A DNA stretch of 64,000 bases from Vibrio albus (GCF_003144035.1 NZ_QFWT01000005.1:186001-250000), one strand, 5' to 3'. Counted from the stretch's first letter, positions 1-8,894 are shown. Numbers and translations: made by a program. The notes: generated by a model not told the origin, from the sequence alone.

Positions 1-2
1 TG

Positions 3-50
3 GTGAGCGCCTGGCATGAAACCCAATATTCAAGATTATTCAGGAGTTAA
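3..50 (+). CDS. ureF: UreF urease accessory protein, C-terminal 15 residues (partial)
   Basis: Only the 3' end is in the window. The third frame reads [15 protein letters not shown] and then TAA. The [11 protein letters not shown] tail is the usual C-terminus of UreF, the accessory protein that works with UreD and UreG to load nickel into urease. The stop lies 2 bases before the ureG ATG, which is the normal ureF-ureG arrangement in an operon. The stretch is very short, so the call rests on this motif and on the neighbouring gene. Confidence 0.8.
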   Translation: MSAWHETQYSRLFRS

Positions 51-52
51 CA

Positions 53-691
53 ATGAGTACACAATGTTTACGAGTTGGTGTCGGCGGGCCGGTTGGCTCC
101 GGAAAAACCGCGTTATTACGTCAGCTTTGTTTAGCCATGAGAAAACACTACGATTTAGCGGTAGTCACTAACGATATATATACCAGAGAAGATGCGGAGT
201 TTCTGCTGAAGCATGAAGCACTGGAATCTGACCGGATTATGGGTGTGGAAACGGGCGGATGTCCTCATACCGCGATCCGTGAAGATGCATCAATGAATCT
301 TGCTGCGATTGACGAGTTGCAGGAGCGTCATCCTACGTTGGAGCTGGTGTTGGTAGAAAGTGGTGGCGATAACCTGAGTGCGACTTTCAGTCCGGAGCTT
401 TCTGACCTAACTTTATATGTAATAGATGTATGCGCCGGGGACAAAATTCCACGTAAAGGCGGGCCGGGTATTACTAAATCTGATTTGCTGATTATTAATA
501 AAACGGATTTGGCACCGATGGTGAATGCGTCATTAGACGTTATGGACCGGGATGCAAAGAAAATGCGTGGTGATAAGCCATTCGTGTTTACTAATTTAAT
601 GCGAGGCGATGGTGTGGCCGACATTATCCAGTTTATCGTTGACCAGGGCATGCTGGCCGAACGAAAAATCGAAGTAGCAGTAACAGAATAA
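53..691 (+). CDS. ureG: UreG, urease accessory GTPase
   Basis: UreG is the SIMIBI-class GTPase that couples GTP hydrolysis to delivery of nickel into the urease active site, together with UreD, UreF and UreE in the cytoplasm. The 212-residue protein has the usual family length. It shows a P-loop GPVGSGKT (residues 12-19), the metal-binding Cys-Pro-His motif (70-72), the ESGGDN motif (102-107) and the NKTD guanine-specificity motif (149-152). It follows the ureF tail by 2 bases and precedes a HupE/UreJ gene by 12 bases, so it is part of a urease operon whose structural genes lie outside the window to the left. All key motifs are intact. Confidence 0.97.
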   Translation: MSTQCLRVGVGGPVGSGKTALLRQLCLAMRKHYDLAVVTNDIYTREDAEFLLKHEALESDRIMGVETGGCPHTAIREDASMNLAAIDELQERHPTLELVLVESGGDNLSATFSPELSDLTLYVIDVCAGDKIPRKGGPGITKSDLLIINKTDLAPMVNASLDVMDRDAKKMRGDKPFVFTNLMRGDGVADIIQFIVDQGMLAERKIEVAVTE

Positions 692-703
692 AAGGAATTT
701 AAG

Positions 704-1240
704 ATGAAAAAATTAACTATTACAACGTTAGGTTTGCTGTCTGGTTTAGCGGTCAGTTCTTCTGCCTTCGCTCATCCGGGGCATTCAACAACAGCCAGTT
801 TTGCAGAGGGCTTTCTGCATCCTCTGACCGGGCTGGATCATCTGGCCGCATTGATTTTAATGGGGGTATTTGCGGCGACCTGTACAAAGCAGGTAGCGAC
901 TAAGCTGGTGGCATTTGTTTGCGGAGCGCTACTGGCTGGTTTTATGATTGGTGTCGAGTGGGTGCACGCCAGTGATGCAGAAACTCTGGTGATGGCATCA
1001 CTGTTTGTATTGCCGGTTTCTTTGCTGGCATATCGGTTTACCGGTGCGGTTAAAATGCTGGCGATGATCGCAATGGGGGGCTTCAGTGTCTGTCATGGGC
1101 TGGTTCAGGGGGCGGAAGCCCAAGGTGCGTTGTTCCAGTATGGTTTTGGTACCATGGTCGCTAGCCTGTCCGTTATCGTTTTGTCGCTTTTGATAACCAA
1201 GTTGGTAGAGGCGACAGCCCGCTCGATGAGAGTCGCGTAA
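704..1240 (+). CDS. ureJ: HupE/UreJ family nickel permease or accessory protein
   Basis: This is a 178-residue membrane protein of the HupE/UreJ family, which is linked to nickel supply for urease or hydrogenase. A signal peptide ends near Ala23, and the mature protein begins with the family's HPGH motif (24-27). The conserved block FLHPLTGLDHLAALILMG (37-54) follows, then several hydrophobic segments and a second CHGLxxGAE signature near residue 130. A ribosome binding site (aaaggaat) lies just before the ATG. As the last gene of the urease operon, followed by a strong terminator, it most likely imports or buffers Ni2+ for UreG-dependent maturation. The symbol could equally be hupE. Transport has not been shown for this protein. 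Confidence 0.88.
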   Translation: MKKLTITTLGLLSGLAVSSSAFAHPGHSTTASFAEGFLHPLTGLDHLAALILMGVFAATCTKQVATKLVAFVCGALLAGFMIGVEWVHASDAETLVMASLFVLPVSLLAYRFTGAVKMLAMIAMGGFSVCHGLVQGAEAQGALFQYGFGTMVASLSVIVLSLLITKLVEATARSMRVA

Positions 1241-1250
1241 ATGATCGATG

Positions 1251-1285
1251 GAGAAGGTTTACTTATGAGTAAGCCTTCTCTTGTT
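1251..1285 (+). terminator. Rho-independent terminator of the urease operon
   Basis: A 13-bp stem with one G-U pair is formed by GAGAAGGTTTACT and AGTAAGCCTTCTC. It is followed by TTGTTTATTT. It lies 10 bases after the hupE/ureJ stop and before the convergent ynjF gene. Confidence 0.85.
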
Positions 1286-1295
1286 TATTTGAGCC

Positions 1296-1904
1296 TTATG
1301 ACTTAAGCGTCTGATATCCGGCCCAGATTCGGGTGGCTGTGGTTATCCAGCACAGGCTTCCGTATACCCAGGCGATAATATCGAAGTGATAGGGGAACAG
1401 GCAGAACAGAACCAGACAAACAATGGTTTCGGTTCCTTCTGTCAGCCCGCCAATGTAGTACAGCGATTTTTGCCGGTACACAGGGTTTTCGATGTCCCTC
1501 TTACTTGCCATGACCGCAAAACTCAAAAAGCTTGAGCCTGTTCCTATAAACGAAAATATCAGGAATGCCCCTGCAACCGCATTGGCCTCCGGGTTCGCCA
1601 GAACAAAACCAAAAGGCACCAGAGAATAGAACAGGAAATCGAGGGTGATATCAAGAAATCCGCCACAGTCGGTTATTCCCTGACGACGGGCCAGTGCACC
1701 GTCCAGGCCATCAAAGATGCGGTTGATTAAGATAAACCCGAGCGCCCACAGATATTGTTCCAATATCAGTGCTGGTAAAGACAACAGACCGATCGCAAAG
1801 CCTGCAACGGTGATCTGATTGGCAGTAAGACCAGTACTATCCAGAATGGAGGATAGGGCTGCCAGTGGCATACGGACAATTTTAATGGCATAACGATCTA
1901 GCAT
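1296..1904 (-). CDS. ynjF: CDP-alcohol phosphatidyltransferase family protein, YnjF-like
   Basis: This 202-residue multi-pass membrane protein carries the CDP-alcohol phosphatidyltransferase signature D-x2-DG-x2-AR-x7-G-x3-D-x3-D, with Asp65, Asp68, Asp85 and Asp89 as metal ligands. Such enzymes transfer a phosphoalcohol from a CDP-alcohol, usually in phospholipid synthesis. E. coli YnjF (about 206 residues) is the closest namesake, and the preceding genes match ynjABCD, as in E. coli. The ATG overlaps the 3' end of ynjD by 7 bases, so the two are translationally coupled as the last pair of the operon. The alcohol acceptor cannot be read from the sequence. Phosphatidylglycerophosphate synthase is a less likely alternative. 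Confidence 0.85.
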   Translation of the reverse strand: MLDRYAIKIVRMPLAALSSILDSTGLTANQITVAGFAIGLLSLPALILEQYLWALGFILINRIFDGLDGALARRQGITDCGGFLDITLDFLFYSLVPFGFVLANPEANAVAGAFLIFSFIGTGSSFLSFAVMASKRDIENPVYRQKSLYYIGGLTEGTETIVCLVLFCLFPYHFDIIAWVYGSLCWITTATRIWAGYQTLKS

Positions 1905-2551
1905 TTATCAGCTCCTTCGGATACCCATGGCCATTGCAGGACGGCTCCCTTTTCAGGTACATCATCACTATCATGGGTGACCATGATCGCTGGTATCTGC
2001 CTTTTTCTGATTTGTTCAAAGACGAAATGACGAAACTCAGTACGCAGAGACTTATCCAGTTTATTAAAAGGTTCATCCAGCAGCACGGCGGCCGGTTCTG
2101 ATAGCAACATACGCATTAAGCTGACTCTGGCTCGCTGGCCTCCGGAGATTTGAACCGGCATCTGATGGGCGAGAGACTGCAATTCAATAGCTGTCAGGGT
2201 TTGCATAGCCCGTTTGGCTCGCTCCTTGCCCTGATAGTCTCCGGGTAAGCCGAACATCAGGTTTTCCAGTATATTCAGGTGCGGAAATAATAGGTCATCC
2301 TGAAACAGCAGACCAATCCTGCGCTCATTGGGCTTCAGGGCCATCACACTCTCTTCATGTAGAAAGACGTTACCAGAGACGCTGAATTCCGGAGCAAGGT
2401 GGCCGGCAACGGCATTTAGTAGCGTAGATTTGCCACAACCACTGGGACCCATCAGCGTAACGATCTCACCCGGAGCTACCGTGAAAGAAACAGGCTGAAA
2501 TAGGGGGATGCCATCATGGCGGATGCAGAGGTTAGTGACAGACAGTGTCAT
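1898..2551 (-). CDS. ynjD: ABC transporter ATP-binding protein, YnjD-like
   Basis: ATPase subunit of the YnjBCD-type importer. The ATG at 2551 is preferred because it has an AGGGAG ribosome binding site and gives 217 residues, the length of E. coli YnjD. The open frame runs further upstream, into ynjC. Walker A is GPSGCGKS (35-42), the Q-loop glutamine is Gln84, the signature is SGGQRA (136-141), Walker B is VLLDE (156-160) and the switch histidine is His193. The start overlaps the end of ynjC by 20 bases. The cognate substrate is unknown. The family resembles thiamine and iron importers, but neither substrate should be assumed. Confidence 0.92.
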   Translation of the reverse strand: MTLSVTNLCIRHDGIPLFQPVSFTVAPGEIVTLMGPSGCGKSTLLNAVAGHLAPEFSVSGNVFLHEESVMALKPNERRIGLLFQDDLLFPHLNILENLMFGLPGDYQGKERAKRAMQTLTAIELQSLAHQMPVQISGGQRARVSLMRMLLSEPAAVLLDEPFNKLDKSLRTEFRHFVFEQIRKRQIPAIMVTHDSDDVPEKGAVLQWPWVSEGADKC

Positions 2552-4226
2552 GAGCTCTCCCTGAATGAGTGATACGTTTATTATGCCGGTAGCGAAAGGC
2601 AAATTGGTTGAAAACAAGCGCTATGCTGAAAAACAGCAGAGGCAGAACACCCTGAAGCAGGCCATAGATAGCCATGATCCGGCGATCCTGGCCGCTGGCT
2701 AATGCAACGGCTTCTGTTGTAATGGTGTTGATGCGTCCGGCTCCGAGTATTTGTGTGGGAAGGTATTGGGCAAGGCTGACGCTGATACCGACAGCCAGAC
2801 CAAATACGATGGCAGGCTGAACCTGAGGCCGTTTCACCTGCCACCATGTCTGCCACGCTGTTTTTCCAAGACTCTGGCTGCACATGTCTAAGCGGATATC
2901 ATAACTACGCCATGCACCATCCAGCGTCAGATAGAGATAGGGAAAGACAAAGATAAGGTGACTCCATATAACCCATAGTCGGTAATACTGCCCCGGCACC
3001 AGAAAGATCGAGACCTGAATACCAAAGAGCAGGGAGAGTTGTGGTGTGATAAGCGGTATCGTGATGAGCCAAACCGGCAGACCTTTATGGTATTTATGTC
3101 GGTATTCAAGGCAGGCGATAACCAGTACAAGTGCGACAGTAGAGCTGCAAATAGCATAAAAAAGGCTGTTGCCAGTAATGCTAACAATGTTTGGCAGCTC
3201 CTGCTGCCAGAACCGGAGGCTATACTGTGACGGCTGGAGTTCCGGAAACCGCCATCGGTGTGCAAATGACCATATCAACAGCACCGGAATGGTCAGCATT
3301 GGGATCAGCAGGAACAGGTTAAACGGATGCGCTTTTTTTTCGCGACCCCTAGCGGGGAGAGACGCAGATCCATTCACCTGCCACTGCCTGAATTTTCTTA
3401 ATATCAGCCATTCCAGACTACGTAGTATGAACAGCGCGGAAGCGGTCATTCCCAGTAACAGCAGCGCACCTGCCGCTGCGCGCGGAAGCAGTAAAAGATC
3501 CGGGTCATTAAACCATTGCCATATAACGACCGCCAGAGTAGCCGGTCGCGTCGGCCCCAGAATCAGTGCCACATCAACAACCGACAATCCGTAGGCCGCT
3601 ACCGCAAATAAAGGTAACCGAATCCTGGGAAGCCATAATGGGAAAATTACTTTTCGCCAGCTTTCTGCCCGGCTGTACCCCAGGCTTTCTGATACCGCAC
3701 AAAGTCGGTCAACATTGATTTGGCGAAGTACAGGTATGCTCATAATCAGCAGAAAAGGGGTCTCTTTGATGGCGAGTACCAGTATCAGGCCGATGCCGAG
3801 TGGATCTTTTATGACACTAAAGCTTCCTGATGTATCGATGCCCATAGCCTCTGCGCCCCGGTACAACCACCCGGTTGGCGACAAAAGCAAAGCGAAGCTG
3901 ATAGCAAGCGCGACATGGGGCATAGCCAGCATCGGAGATAAACTCCGTTCCAGTTTTTTCCAGAAAGGAGTTCCCCAGTGGTGGCTCAGGATTAAGTAGG
4001 ATAAAGAGAGTGCAATAAAGGTACTGCCGAGTCCGGTGAAAAGGGTTAACGCAACAGAAATGGACAGATTCGGCCAGTCAATAACCTGCTCAAAAGCACT
4101 GAAATCGGGCGTAGTATACCCAAGAGCCGGTAGCCAGGATGCTGCCGGTAGCAGCACACCGAGAATGCCGGGTAATAACGGACAAAAGCAGATCAACAGG
4201 GTGACTAAATAAACCAGCTGAATCAT
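2532..4226 (-). CDS. ynjC: ABC transporter permease with two fused membrane domains, YnjC-like
   Basis: A 564-residue permease with about 12 hydrophobic segments. It is built from two BPD_transp_1-type halves fused in tandem, as in ThiP and YnjC. Each half holds a cytoplasmic EAA-like loop that would contact the YnjD ATPase, for example around ESLGYSRAESWRKVIFPLW in the first half. The open frame extends to a TTG at 4241. The ATG at 4226 sits behind a CGGAG site and is preferred. The gene lies between ynjB (gap 45 bases) and ynjD (overlap 20 bases), which gives a complete importer with one fused permease. Confidence 0.9.
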   Translation of the reverse strand: MIQLVYLVTLLICFCPLLPGILGVLLPAASWLPALGYTTPDFSAFEQVIDWPNLSISVALTLFTGLGSTFIALSLSYLILSHHWGTPFWKKLERSLSPMLAMPHVALAISFALLLSPTGWLYRGAEAMGIDTSGSFSVIKDPLGIGLILVLAIKETPFLLIMSIPVLRQINVDRLCAVSESLGYSRAESWRKVIFPLWLPRIRLPLFAVAAYGLSVVDVALILGPTRPATLAVVIWQWFNDPDLLLLPRAAAGALLLLGMTASALFILRSLEWLILRKFRQWQVNGSASLPARGREKKAHPFNLFLLIPMLTIPVLLIWSFAHRWRFPELQPSQYSLRFWQQELPNIVSITGNSLFYAICSSTVALVLVIACLEYRHKYHKGLPVWLITIPLITPQLSLLFGIQVSIFLVPGQYYRLWVIWSHLIFVFPYLYLTLDGAWRSYDIRLDMCSQSLGKTAWQTWWQVKRPQVQPAIVFGLAVGISVSLAQYLPTQILGAGRINTITTEAVALASGQDRRIMAIYGLLQGVLPLLFFSIALVFNQFAFRYRHNKRITHSGRAHDTVCH

Positions 4227-4271
4227 AACGCTCCGGAGCAAAAAGAGTCGTTATGCTCTTTTTTAAGCTTA

Positions 4272-5435
4272 TTAGTGACCATAACGTTTTTGCCACTCTG
4301 TTTCGATAGCCAGCAGCCAGCTTGGATGAGGCTCAGGAATCGATTTAAACAGCTCCTCTCTTTTCTGACCGTTCTGACTTAATGCTTCCTGAGCTAAAAC
4401 GGAAGGATCTCCCCAGATTCGGGTATCGGCTTTTCTTGCCTGAGCGGCAGGGCTCAGCAGAAAATTGATCGTCACCAGTGCGCCTGCTTTTGCTTTTGCG
4501 TTCCATGGAATGGCAAGAAAGTGAATATTAGACAGCGCCCCCTGATCAAAGGCATAGGTGCTGGCTGTCTTAGCCAGTTTCCCGTTTTCGATAGCGGCTC
4601 CCGCTGCATTTGGATTAAACGTGATGGCCAGCAACAGCTGCCGGTCATCCAGGAGCTGAAGCATTTCGCTGCTGCCGGACGGGAAACGTTTACCTTTTTG
4701 CCACGCGACAGGATGGAGTTGATCCAGATAGTCCCAGAGTGGGGCTGTGACTGTGTCAAAGCGAGGTTTCTCGTTCTGGGTATCAATCCGCGTATACAAT
4801 TCGGCGGGTTCTGCGGTTAACTCAAGCAATGCCGCTTTCAGGAAACTGCTGCCATGGAACTGTGGTGGCTGAGGGTAGCTGACTTTTCCGGGAAACGCTT
4901 TTGCCAGGCTGAGCAGTTCACCAAAGCTTCGAGGAGGGTTGCTGAGTGTCTGAGTATCGTGAATAAACACCAGCTGTCCTACGCCCCAAGGGGCTTCCAG
5001 GCCATTTGTGGGCTCGGTAAAATCTTCGGTCACCGGCAGGCTTTTGTCGACCAGTTGCCAGTTTGGCAGAGTGTCGGTAAAAGGGCCGTACAACAGCTGG
5101 CCTTTTTTCATCGACTGGAAGTTTTCACCGTTAATCCAGACCAGATCTACGCTGCCGTTCTGTTCTTTTCCGGCGGTCTTTTCCGCTAGTAAGCGCTGGG
5201 TCGTTTCCGCAATATCAGCGACTTTGACATGCTTCAGATGCACACCATATTGACTCTGTAGCTGCCTGTCAGCCCAGCGCAGATAGTCATTGATCTCCTG
5301 GCTGCCACCCCAGGCATTAAAATAAACCGTCTGGCCTCTGGCTTCCTGTTGCACCTTGTTCCAGTCGGTCAGATCCTGAGCACAGACTAACGCTGAGGCG
5401 AATATCCCAATCAGTCCCGTGACGAGTTTATTCAT
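4272..5435 (-). CDS. ynjB: ABC transporter periplasmic substrate-binding protein, YnjB-like
   Basis: A 387-residue secreted binding protein, against 388 for E. coli YnjB. The signal peptide is MNKLVTGLIGIFASALVCA, with likely cleavage after Ala19. The mature protein has the two-lobed class of extracellular solute-binding protein, with recognisable stretches such as VYFNAWGGSQEINDYLRW and VDLVWINGENF. An AGGGAG site precedes the ATG. It is the binding component for YnjC and YnjD immediately downstream. The ligand is unknown. The fold class includes thiamine, Fe3+ and polyamine binders. Confidence 0.92.
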   Translation of the reverse strand: MNKLVTGLIGIFASALVCAQDLTDWNKVQQEARGQTVYFNAWGGSQEINDYLRWADRQLQSQYGVHLKHVKVADIAETTQRLLAEKTAGKEQNGSVDLVWINGENFQSMKKGQLLYGPFTDTLPNWQLVDKSLPVTEDFTEPTNGLEAPWGVGQLVFIHDTQTLSNPPRSFGELLSLAKAFPGKVSYPQPPQFHGSSFLKAALLELTAEPAELYTRIDTQNEKPRFDTVTAPLWDYLDQLHPVAWQKGKRFPSGSSEMLQLLDDRQLLLAITFNPNAAGAAIENGKLAKTASTYAFDQGALSNIHFLAIPWNAKAKAGALVTINFLLSPAAQARKADTRIWGDPSVLAQEALSQNGQKREELFKSIPEPHPSWLLAIETEWQKRYGH

Positions 5436-5492
5436 TCTTTTTTCTCCCTGATGGTTGTTTTATCTATCAGTTATGGCGCATAGCAGCCTCTG

Positions 5493-7664
5493 CTATTTTT
5501 CATGCCGCATCCAGCGATGGTACTTTTCGACCAGATAAAGCAGGCCTTGCGGTGCATTGGCTCTCTTCCATTCCCCCGCCGTATATTTTGCGGCTTCACT
5601 CATGGTCGGGTAGGGGTGGACGGTTCCTAATATCTTGCTCAGACCAAGCCCGTGTCGCATCGCCAGAGTAAATTCCGCCAGCAGATCACCGGCACGCTGG
5701 CCGACGATGGTCACCCCCAGGATCCGGTCTTTGCCTTTAGGAGTGATCACCTTAATAAAACCATAGTTCTCTCCGTCGGTTATCGCACGATCCAGTTCGT
5801 CCAGTTTGTAGGTTGTGATCTCAAATTTAGTATCGAAATCAGAATGTTGTTGTTTTGCTTCTTTTTCATTGATGCCGACCCGGGCCAGTTCAGGTGAGGT
5901 ATAGGTGACGGCGGGCAGAACCGAATAATCCGCTTTAAACTTCTTAAACTGCCCGAACAGTCCGTTCACGGCAGCATACCAGGCTTGATGTCCGGCAGCA
6001 TGGGTGAGCTGGAACGGGCCCGCCACATCGCCAACGGCAAAGATATTGGGATACTTTGTCTGTAGATACTGGTTAACTTCGACGGTTCCACGATCGGTTG
6101 TACTGATACCAAGCTCTTCCAGTCCAAAGCCCCGGACGTTGGCGACCCGGCCTAATGCCAGCAGAACCGCATCAAATTCAACGGTTGTTGTTTTCTTTGC
6201 TGTGTCTTCCAGATAAACCCGCTGACTGTCTGGCTCTGTACCGTTGTGCAGACATTCAAAGCGAATCGCTTTATGCCCGGTTTTTATCTCTATGTTCTCT
6301 TTTTCCAGACTTTCTCTGATCAGTTCGGCGGCTTCTTCATCTTCCCGGATCAAGAGTTGGCCGGCCATTTCCGCCAGAGTGACCTGACTGCCTAACCGGC
6401 TGAAGCTCTGCGCCAGTTCACAGCCGATCGGCCCACCTCCCAACACCAACAGCCGTGCGGGCAATGTTGTCAGTGACCAGATAGTATCGGACGTATAGTA
6501 GTTCACGTCGTTCAGGCCCGGTATTTTCGGAACCAGAGGGTGGGCTCCGGTGGCGATAACGATATTCCGGGTGGTGATACGCTGACCCTGAACCTCCACT
6601 TCCCAGGGGGAGATAATATTTGCTTCTCCATGAATACAGTGCACCCCGAGCCGGGTATAGCGTTCTGTACTGTCGTGCGGTTCAACGCGATTAATGACGT
6701 TATGGACTCTCTGCATCACCTTGGTGAAATCGACACTTACCGCTTCAGCATGAATACCAAACTCGGCCGCACCGGTTATCTCTTTCACGGTGTGTGCTGC
6801 ACGAATGAGCGCCTTGGAAGGCACGCAGCCAGTATTCAGGCAGTCGCCGCCCATCTTTTCCTTTTCTATCAGGGTGACTTTTGCTTTCACTGCTGCGGCA
6901 ATATAGGCACTGACCAGTCCTCCTGAACCGGCTCCTATGACGACCATATTCTGATCAAAGTGGGCAGGCTTGTTCCAGGAGGCATAAACCCGGCGCTTTT
7001 GTATCCAGGCCATGACTCGTTTTGCCAATATAGGAAACACGCCCAGTAACCCCAGAGAGAGCAGGATTGGTGGCGAGAGAATACCACTAAGCGATTCAAG
7101 CTGACCAAGTTGGGTGCCAGCGTTTACATAGACCATGGTTCCAGCCAGCATACCTAATTGACTAATGATGTAAAATGTACGGGTTTTCATCGGAGTAATA
7201 GCCATCAGAATATTGATGACAAAGAACGGGAACACCGGGATCAGACGTAATGTGAACAGATAAAACGCCCCGTCTTTCTTTATGCCGGTATTGATAGCCT
7301 GCAGGCGGTGCTGAAATGTTGTCTGCACCCAGTCGTGAAGTAAAAACCGACTGACCAGAAAGGCCAGAGTCGCCCCCAGTGAACTGGCAAAAGAAACAAG
7401 CAGAAGACTCCACCAGAAACCAAACAGCGCACCACCAAGCAGGGTCATAACTGCCGCTCCGGGTAGGGAAAGTGCAGTGACGAGAACGTAAATGACAAAA
7501 TAGATGGCACTGGATTGCAGCGGCTGAGCAGCGATAACGTCTTGCAAAGCGGCCTGCTGTGCTTTGGCATTCTCAAGGGTCAGGTACTGGCCCAAATCGA
7601 ATGCATACCAGACACTGATAAGAGAAAGCACTAGCCCCAATACAAGAAGTTTCCTGTGGCTCAT
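5493..7664 (-). CDS. Fusion of TVP38/TMEM64 (VTT) membrane domain with FAD-dependent pyridine nucleotide-disulfide oxidoreductase
   Basis: This 723-residue protein joins two domains. Residues 1 to about 225 form a VTT/TVP38 (DedA-like) membrane domain, with the conserved block FTLRLIPVFPFFVINILMAI (137-156). From about 238 there is a soluble flavoprotein: FAD motif GAGSGG (244-249), redox-active CLNTGC (Cys275/Cys280), a second dinucleotide fold around VLGGGPIGCE, and a C-terminal HPYPTMSEA motif that normally holds the base paired with the active cysteine. The second part resembles mercuric reductase and dihydrolipoamide dehydrogenase, but it lacks an N-terminal heavy-metal domain and a terminal CC pair. 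It sits between ynjA and ynjB. In E. coli the ydjX/ydjZ genes in this position encode TVP38-family proteins. Membrane-bound thiol or quinone redox chemistry is likely, and the substrate is unknown. Confidence 0.88.
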   Translation of the reverse strand: MSHRKLLVLGLVLSLISVWYAFDLGQYLTLENAKAQQAALQDVIAAQPLQSSAIYFVIYVLVTALSLPGAAVMTLLGGALFGFWWSLLLVSFASSLGATLAFLVSRFLLHDWVQTTFQHRLQAINTGIKKDGAFYLFTLRLIPVFPFFVINILMAITPMKTRTFYIISQLGMLAGTMVYVNAGTQLGQLESLSGILSPPILLSLGLLGVFPILAKRVMAWIQKRRVYASWNKPAHFDQNMVVIGAGSGGLVSAYIAAAVKAKVTLIEKEKMGGDCLNTGCVPSKALIRAAHTVKEITGAAEFGIHAEAVSVDFTKVMQRVHNVINRVEPHDSTERYTRLGVHCIHGEANIISPWEVEVQGQRITTRNIVIATGAHPLVPKIPGLNDVNYYTSDTIWSLTTLPARLLVLGGGPIGCELAQSFSRLGSQVTLAEMAGQLLIREDEEAAELIRESLEKENIEIKTGHKAIRFECLHNGTEPDSQRVYLEDTAKKTTTVEFDAVLLALGRVANVRGFGLEELGISTTDRGTVEVNQYLQTKYPNIFAVGDVAGPFQLTHAAGHQAWYAAVNGLFGQFKKFKADYSVLPAVTYTSPELARVGINEKEAKQQHSDFDTKFEITTYKLDELDRAITDGENYGFIKVITPKGKDRILGVTIVGQRAGDLLAEFTLAMRHGLGLSKILGTVHPYPTMSEAAKYTAGEWKRANAPQGLLYLVEKYHRWMRHEK

Positions 7665-7676
7665 ATCCGGATCCTT

Positions 7677-8267
7677 TTAATTATCATCATGCGGAGGTGG
7701 TGTGGTGCGGGTTGTCTGTTGTTCCGGCTGAATGGGCAGCGAGCAGAAACCTTGCTCTGGCACATCCAGTGCGGTGTTAAATTTGGCCGACAGGTTCTGG
7801 AAGGCAATGAGTGCGGTGAGTTCTATCAGAGCATCGTCGTCAAACCATTGATGAAGAGTGGTAAGCATTTCTTCGCTTACTCGCTGTCCTGTGATCGTCA
7901 TTGCTTCTGTATAGCTGAGTACCGCGCATTCCCGGTCAGTGAAAAGCTGGCTATTTTGCCAGTCAGAGAGCTGTTTAATCTTTTCTACTGAATCACAGCG
8001 TTCAGCTAGCTTCATTCCGTTGGCATCAACGCAGAAGGCACAGTGATTTAACTGGGAGGTCCGGACACACACCAGTGAACGAATAACGTCCGGAATAGGG
8101 GAGCTCTTTCGATCCAGATACCCGAAGAATCCGGCGACCAGCCAGAATAAGGCGGGTTTTCGACCCCATAGTTTCGCTGGGTTGAGTACTTCTCCATAGT
8201 GGCGTTTCTGTAACCAGAGTAGTGGCCTGACAAGCCATGAATAATCATGTTTGCTGTGTATTCTCAC
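7677..8267 (-). CDS. ynjA: Carboxymuconolactone decarboxylase/AhpD-like protein, YnjA-like
   Basis: A 196-residue protein of the AhpD-like alkylhydroperoxidase fold. It contains the redox motif HCAFC (His75, Cys76, Cys79) followed by DANG, typical of peroxidase-related CMD proteins such as E. coli YnjA (about 182 residues). The start is GTG at 8267, behind a good AAGGAAGG site. It is the first gene of the ynj operon and ends 12 bases before the oxidoreductase fusion. A thiol-peroxidase partner role for that flavoprotein is a reasonable inference, because AhpD-type proteins are themselves reduced by a dihydrolipoamide dehydrogenase-type enzyme in mycobacteria. This has not been shown here. Confidence 0.88.
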   Translation of the reverse strand: MRIHSKHDYSWLVRPLLWLQKRHYGEVLNPAKLWGRKPALFWLVAGFFGYLDRKSSPIPDVIRSLVCVRTSQLNHCAFCVDANGMKLAERCDSVEKIKQLSDWQNSQLFTDRECAVLSYTEAMTITGQRVSEEMLTTLHQWFDDDALIELTALIAFQNLSAKFNTALDVPEQGFCSLPIQPEQQTTRTTPPPHDDN

Positions 8268-8585
8268 GATAGCCTTCCTTATTCCATATGCTCTGCATGC
8301 CCGTTAAGTGTATACCCAAATTTCCCTTTCAAAACTATTTGACACAGAAATGGTCTCGAATAAATTCTCGTTTAACAAGTGTCTTGAAATTGCGTAAGTA
8401 TAATTATTATTACTATTATTCTTGCCGACTTGTAAGACCAGACCTGCCTACAGGCTGATTTATTTCACGGTTATAAAAAAAAGTGCCCCTAAGCAGAGAT
8501 GGAAGCAAAACAATGAGGCCCAGATCGCAGAATTGAGTGAAAATAATCGGTATTAATAAGGGCATCTTAAGTAGGAGTATTTACT
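8268..8585. other. Intergenic region between divergent ynjA and ptsH-like genes
   Basis: A 318-base AT-rich region without a coding stretch. It must hold the promoters of both divergent operons. A TATAAT sits at about 8400, but no correctly spaced -35 box could be assigned. A TAGGAGT ribosome binding site precedes the HPr gene. The TATACCCAA string near 8312 recalls the ends of the repeat at 51298-51358 but has no partner here. Confidence 0.5.
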
Positions 8586-8837
8586 ATGTATCAAAAGAAA
8601 GTAACCATCACTGCGCCTAACGGCCTGCACACTCGTCCAGCTGCTCAATTCGTAAAAGAAGCAAAACAGTTTGACGCAGAAGTTGAAGTAGTTTCTGCTG
8701 GCAAAGCAGCTTCAGCAAAAAGCCTGTTCAAACTACAGACTCTTGGCCTGACTCAAGGTACAGAAGTGACTGTTCAATCTGCATCTCAACAAGCAGTTGA
8801 TCACCTGGTTAACTTCCTGGCTAACATCAAAGACTAA
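8586..8837 (+). CDS. ptsH: Stand-alone HPr phosphocarrier protein (orphan PtsH paralogue)
   Basis: HPr carries phosphate from Enzyme I to the sugar-specific EIIA proteins of the PTS. The 83-residue protein keeps the active-site stretch [11 protein letters not shown] with His15 and the [11 protein letters not shown] region with Ser46. It is two residues shorter than the usual 85 because a loop is missing near residue 69. Unlike the standard ptsH-ptsI-crr operon, no ptsI or crr follows: two hairpins and then a convergent gene come next. It is therefore a second, monocistronic HPr, or the main one relocated. FruB at 25374 carries a further HPr-like domain, so the window encodes two phosphocarriers. 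Confidence 0.9.
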   Translation: MYQKKVTITAPNGLHTRPAAQFVKEAKQFDAEVEVVSAGKAASAKSLFKLQTLGLTQGTEVTVQSASQQAVDHLVNFLANIKD

Positions 8838-8850
8838 TTGAGGCCCGCAA

Positions 8851-8875
8851 GGTAAGACTAGAGAAGGGTCTTACC
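8851..8875 (+). repeat. Hairpin downstream of the HPr gene
   Basis: An 8-bp perfect stem is formed by GGTAAGAC and GTCTTACC, without a T-run. It stands 13 bases after the HPr stop and 19 bases before the true terminator. It may protect the 3' end of the transcript. Confidence 0.55.
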
Positions 8876-8894
8876 CTACGCACCTTATATACGT

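Noticed and set aside
3169..3594. 141-residue plus-strand frame inside ynjC
   Set aside because: It lies on the opposite strand of a clear permease gene and has no start site or domain.
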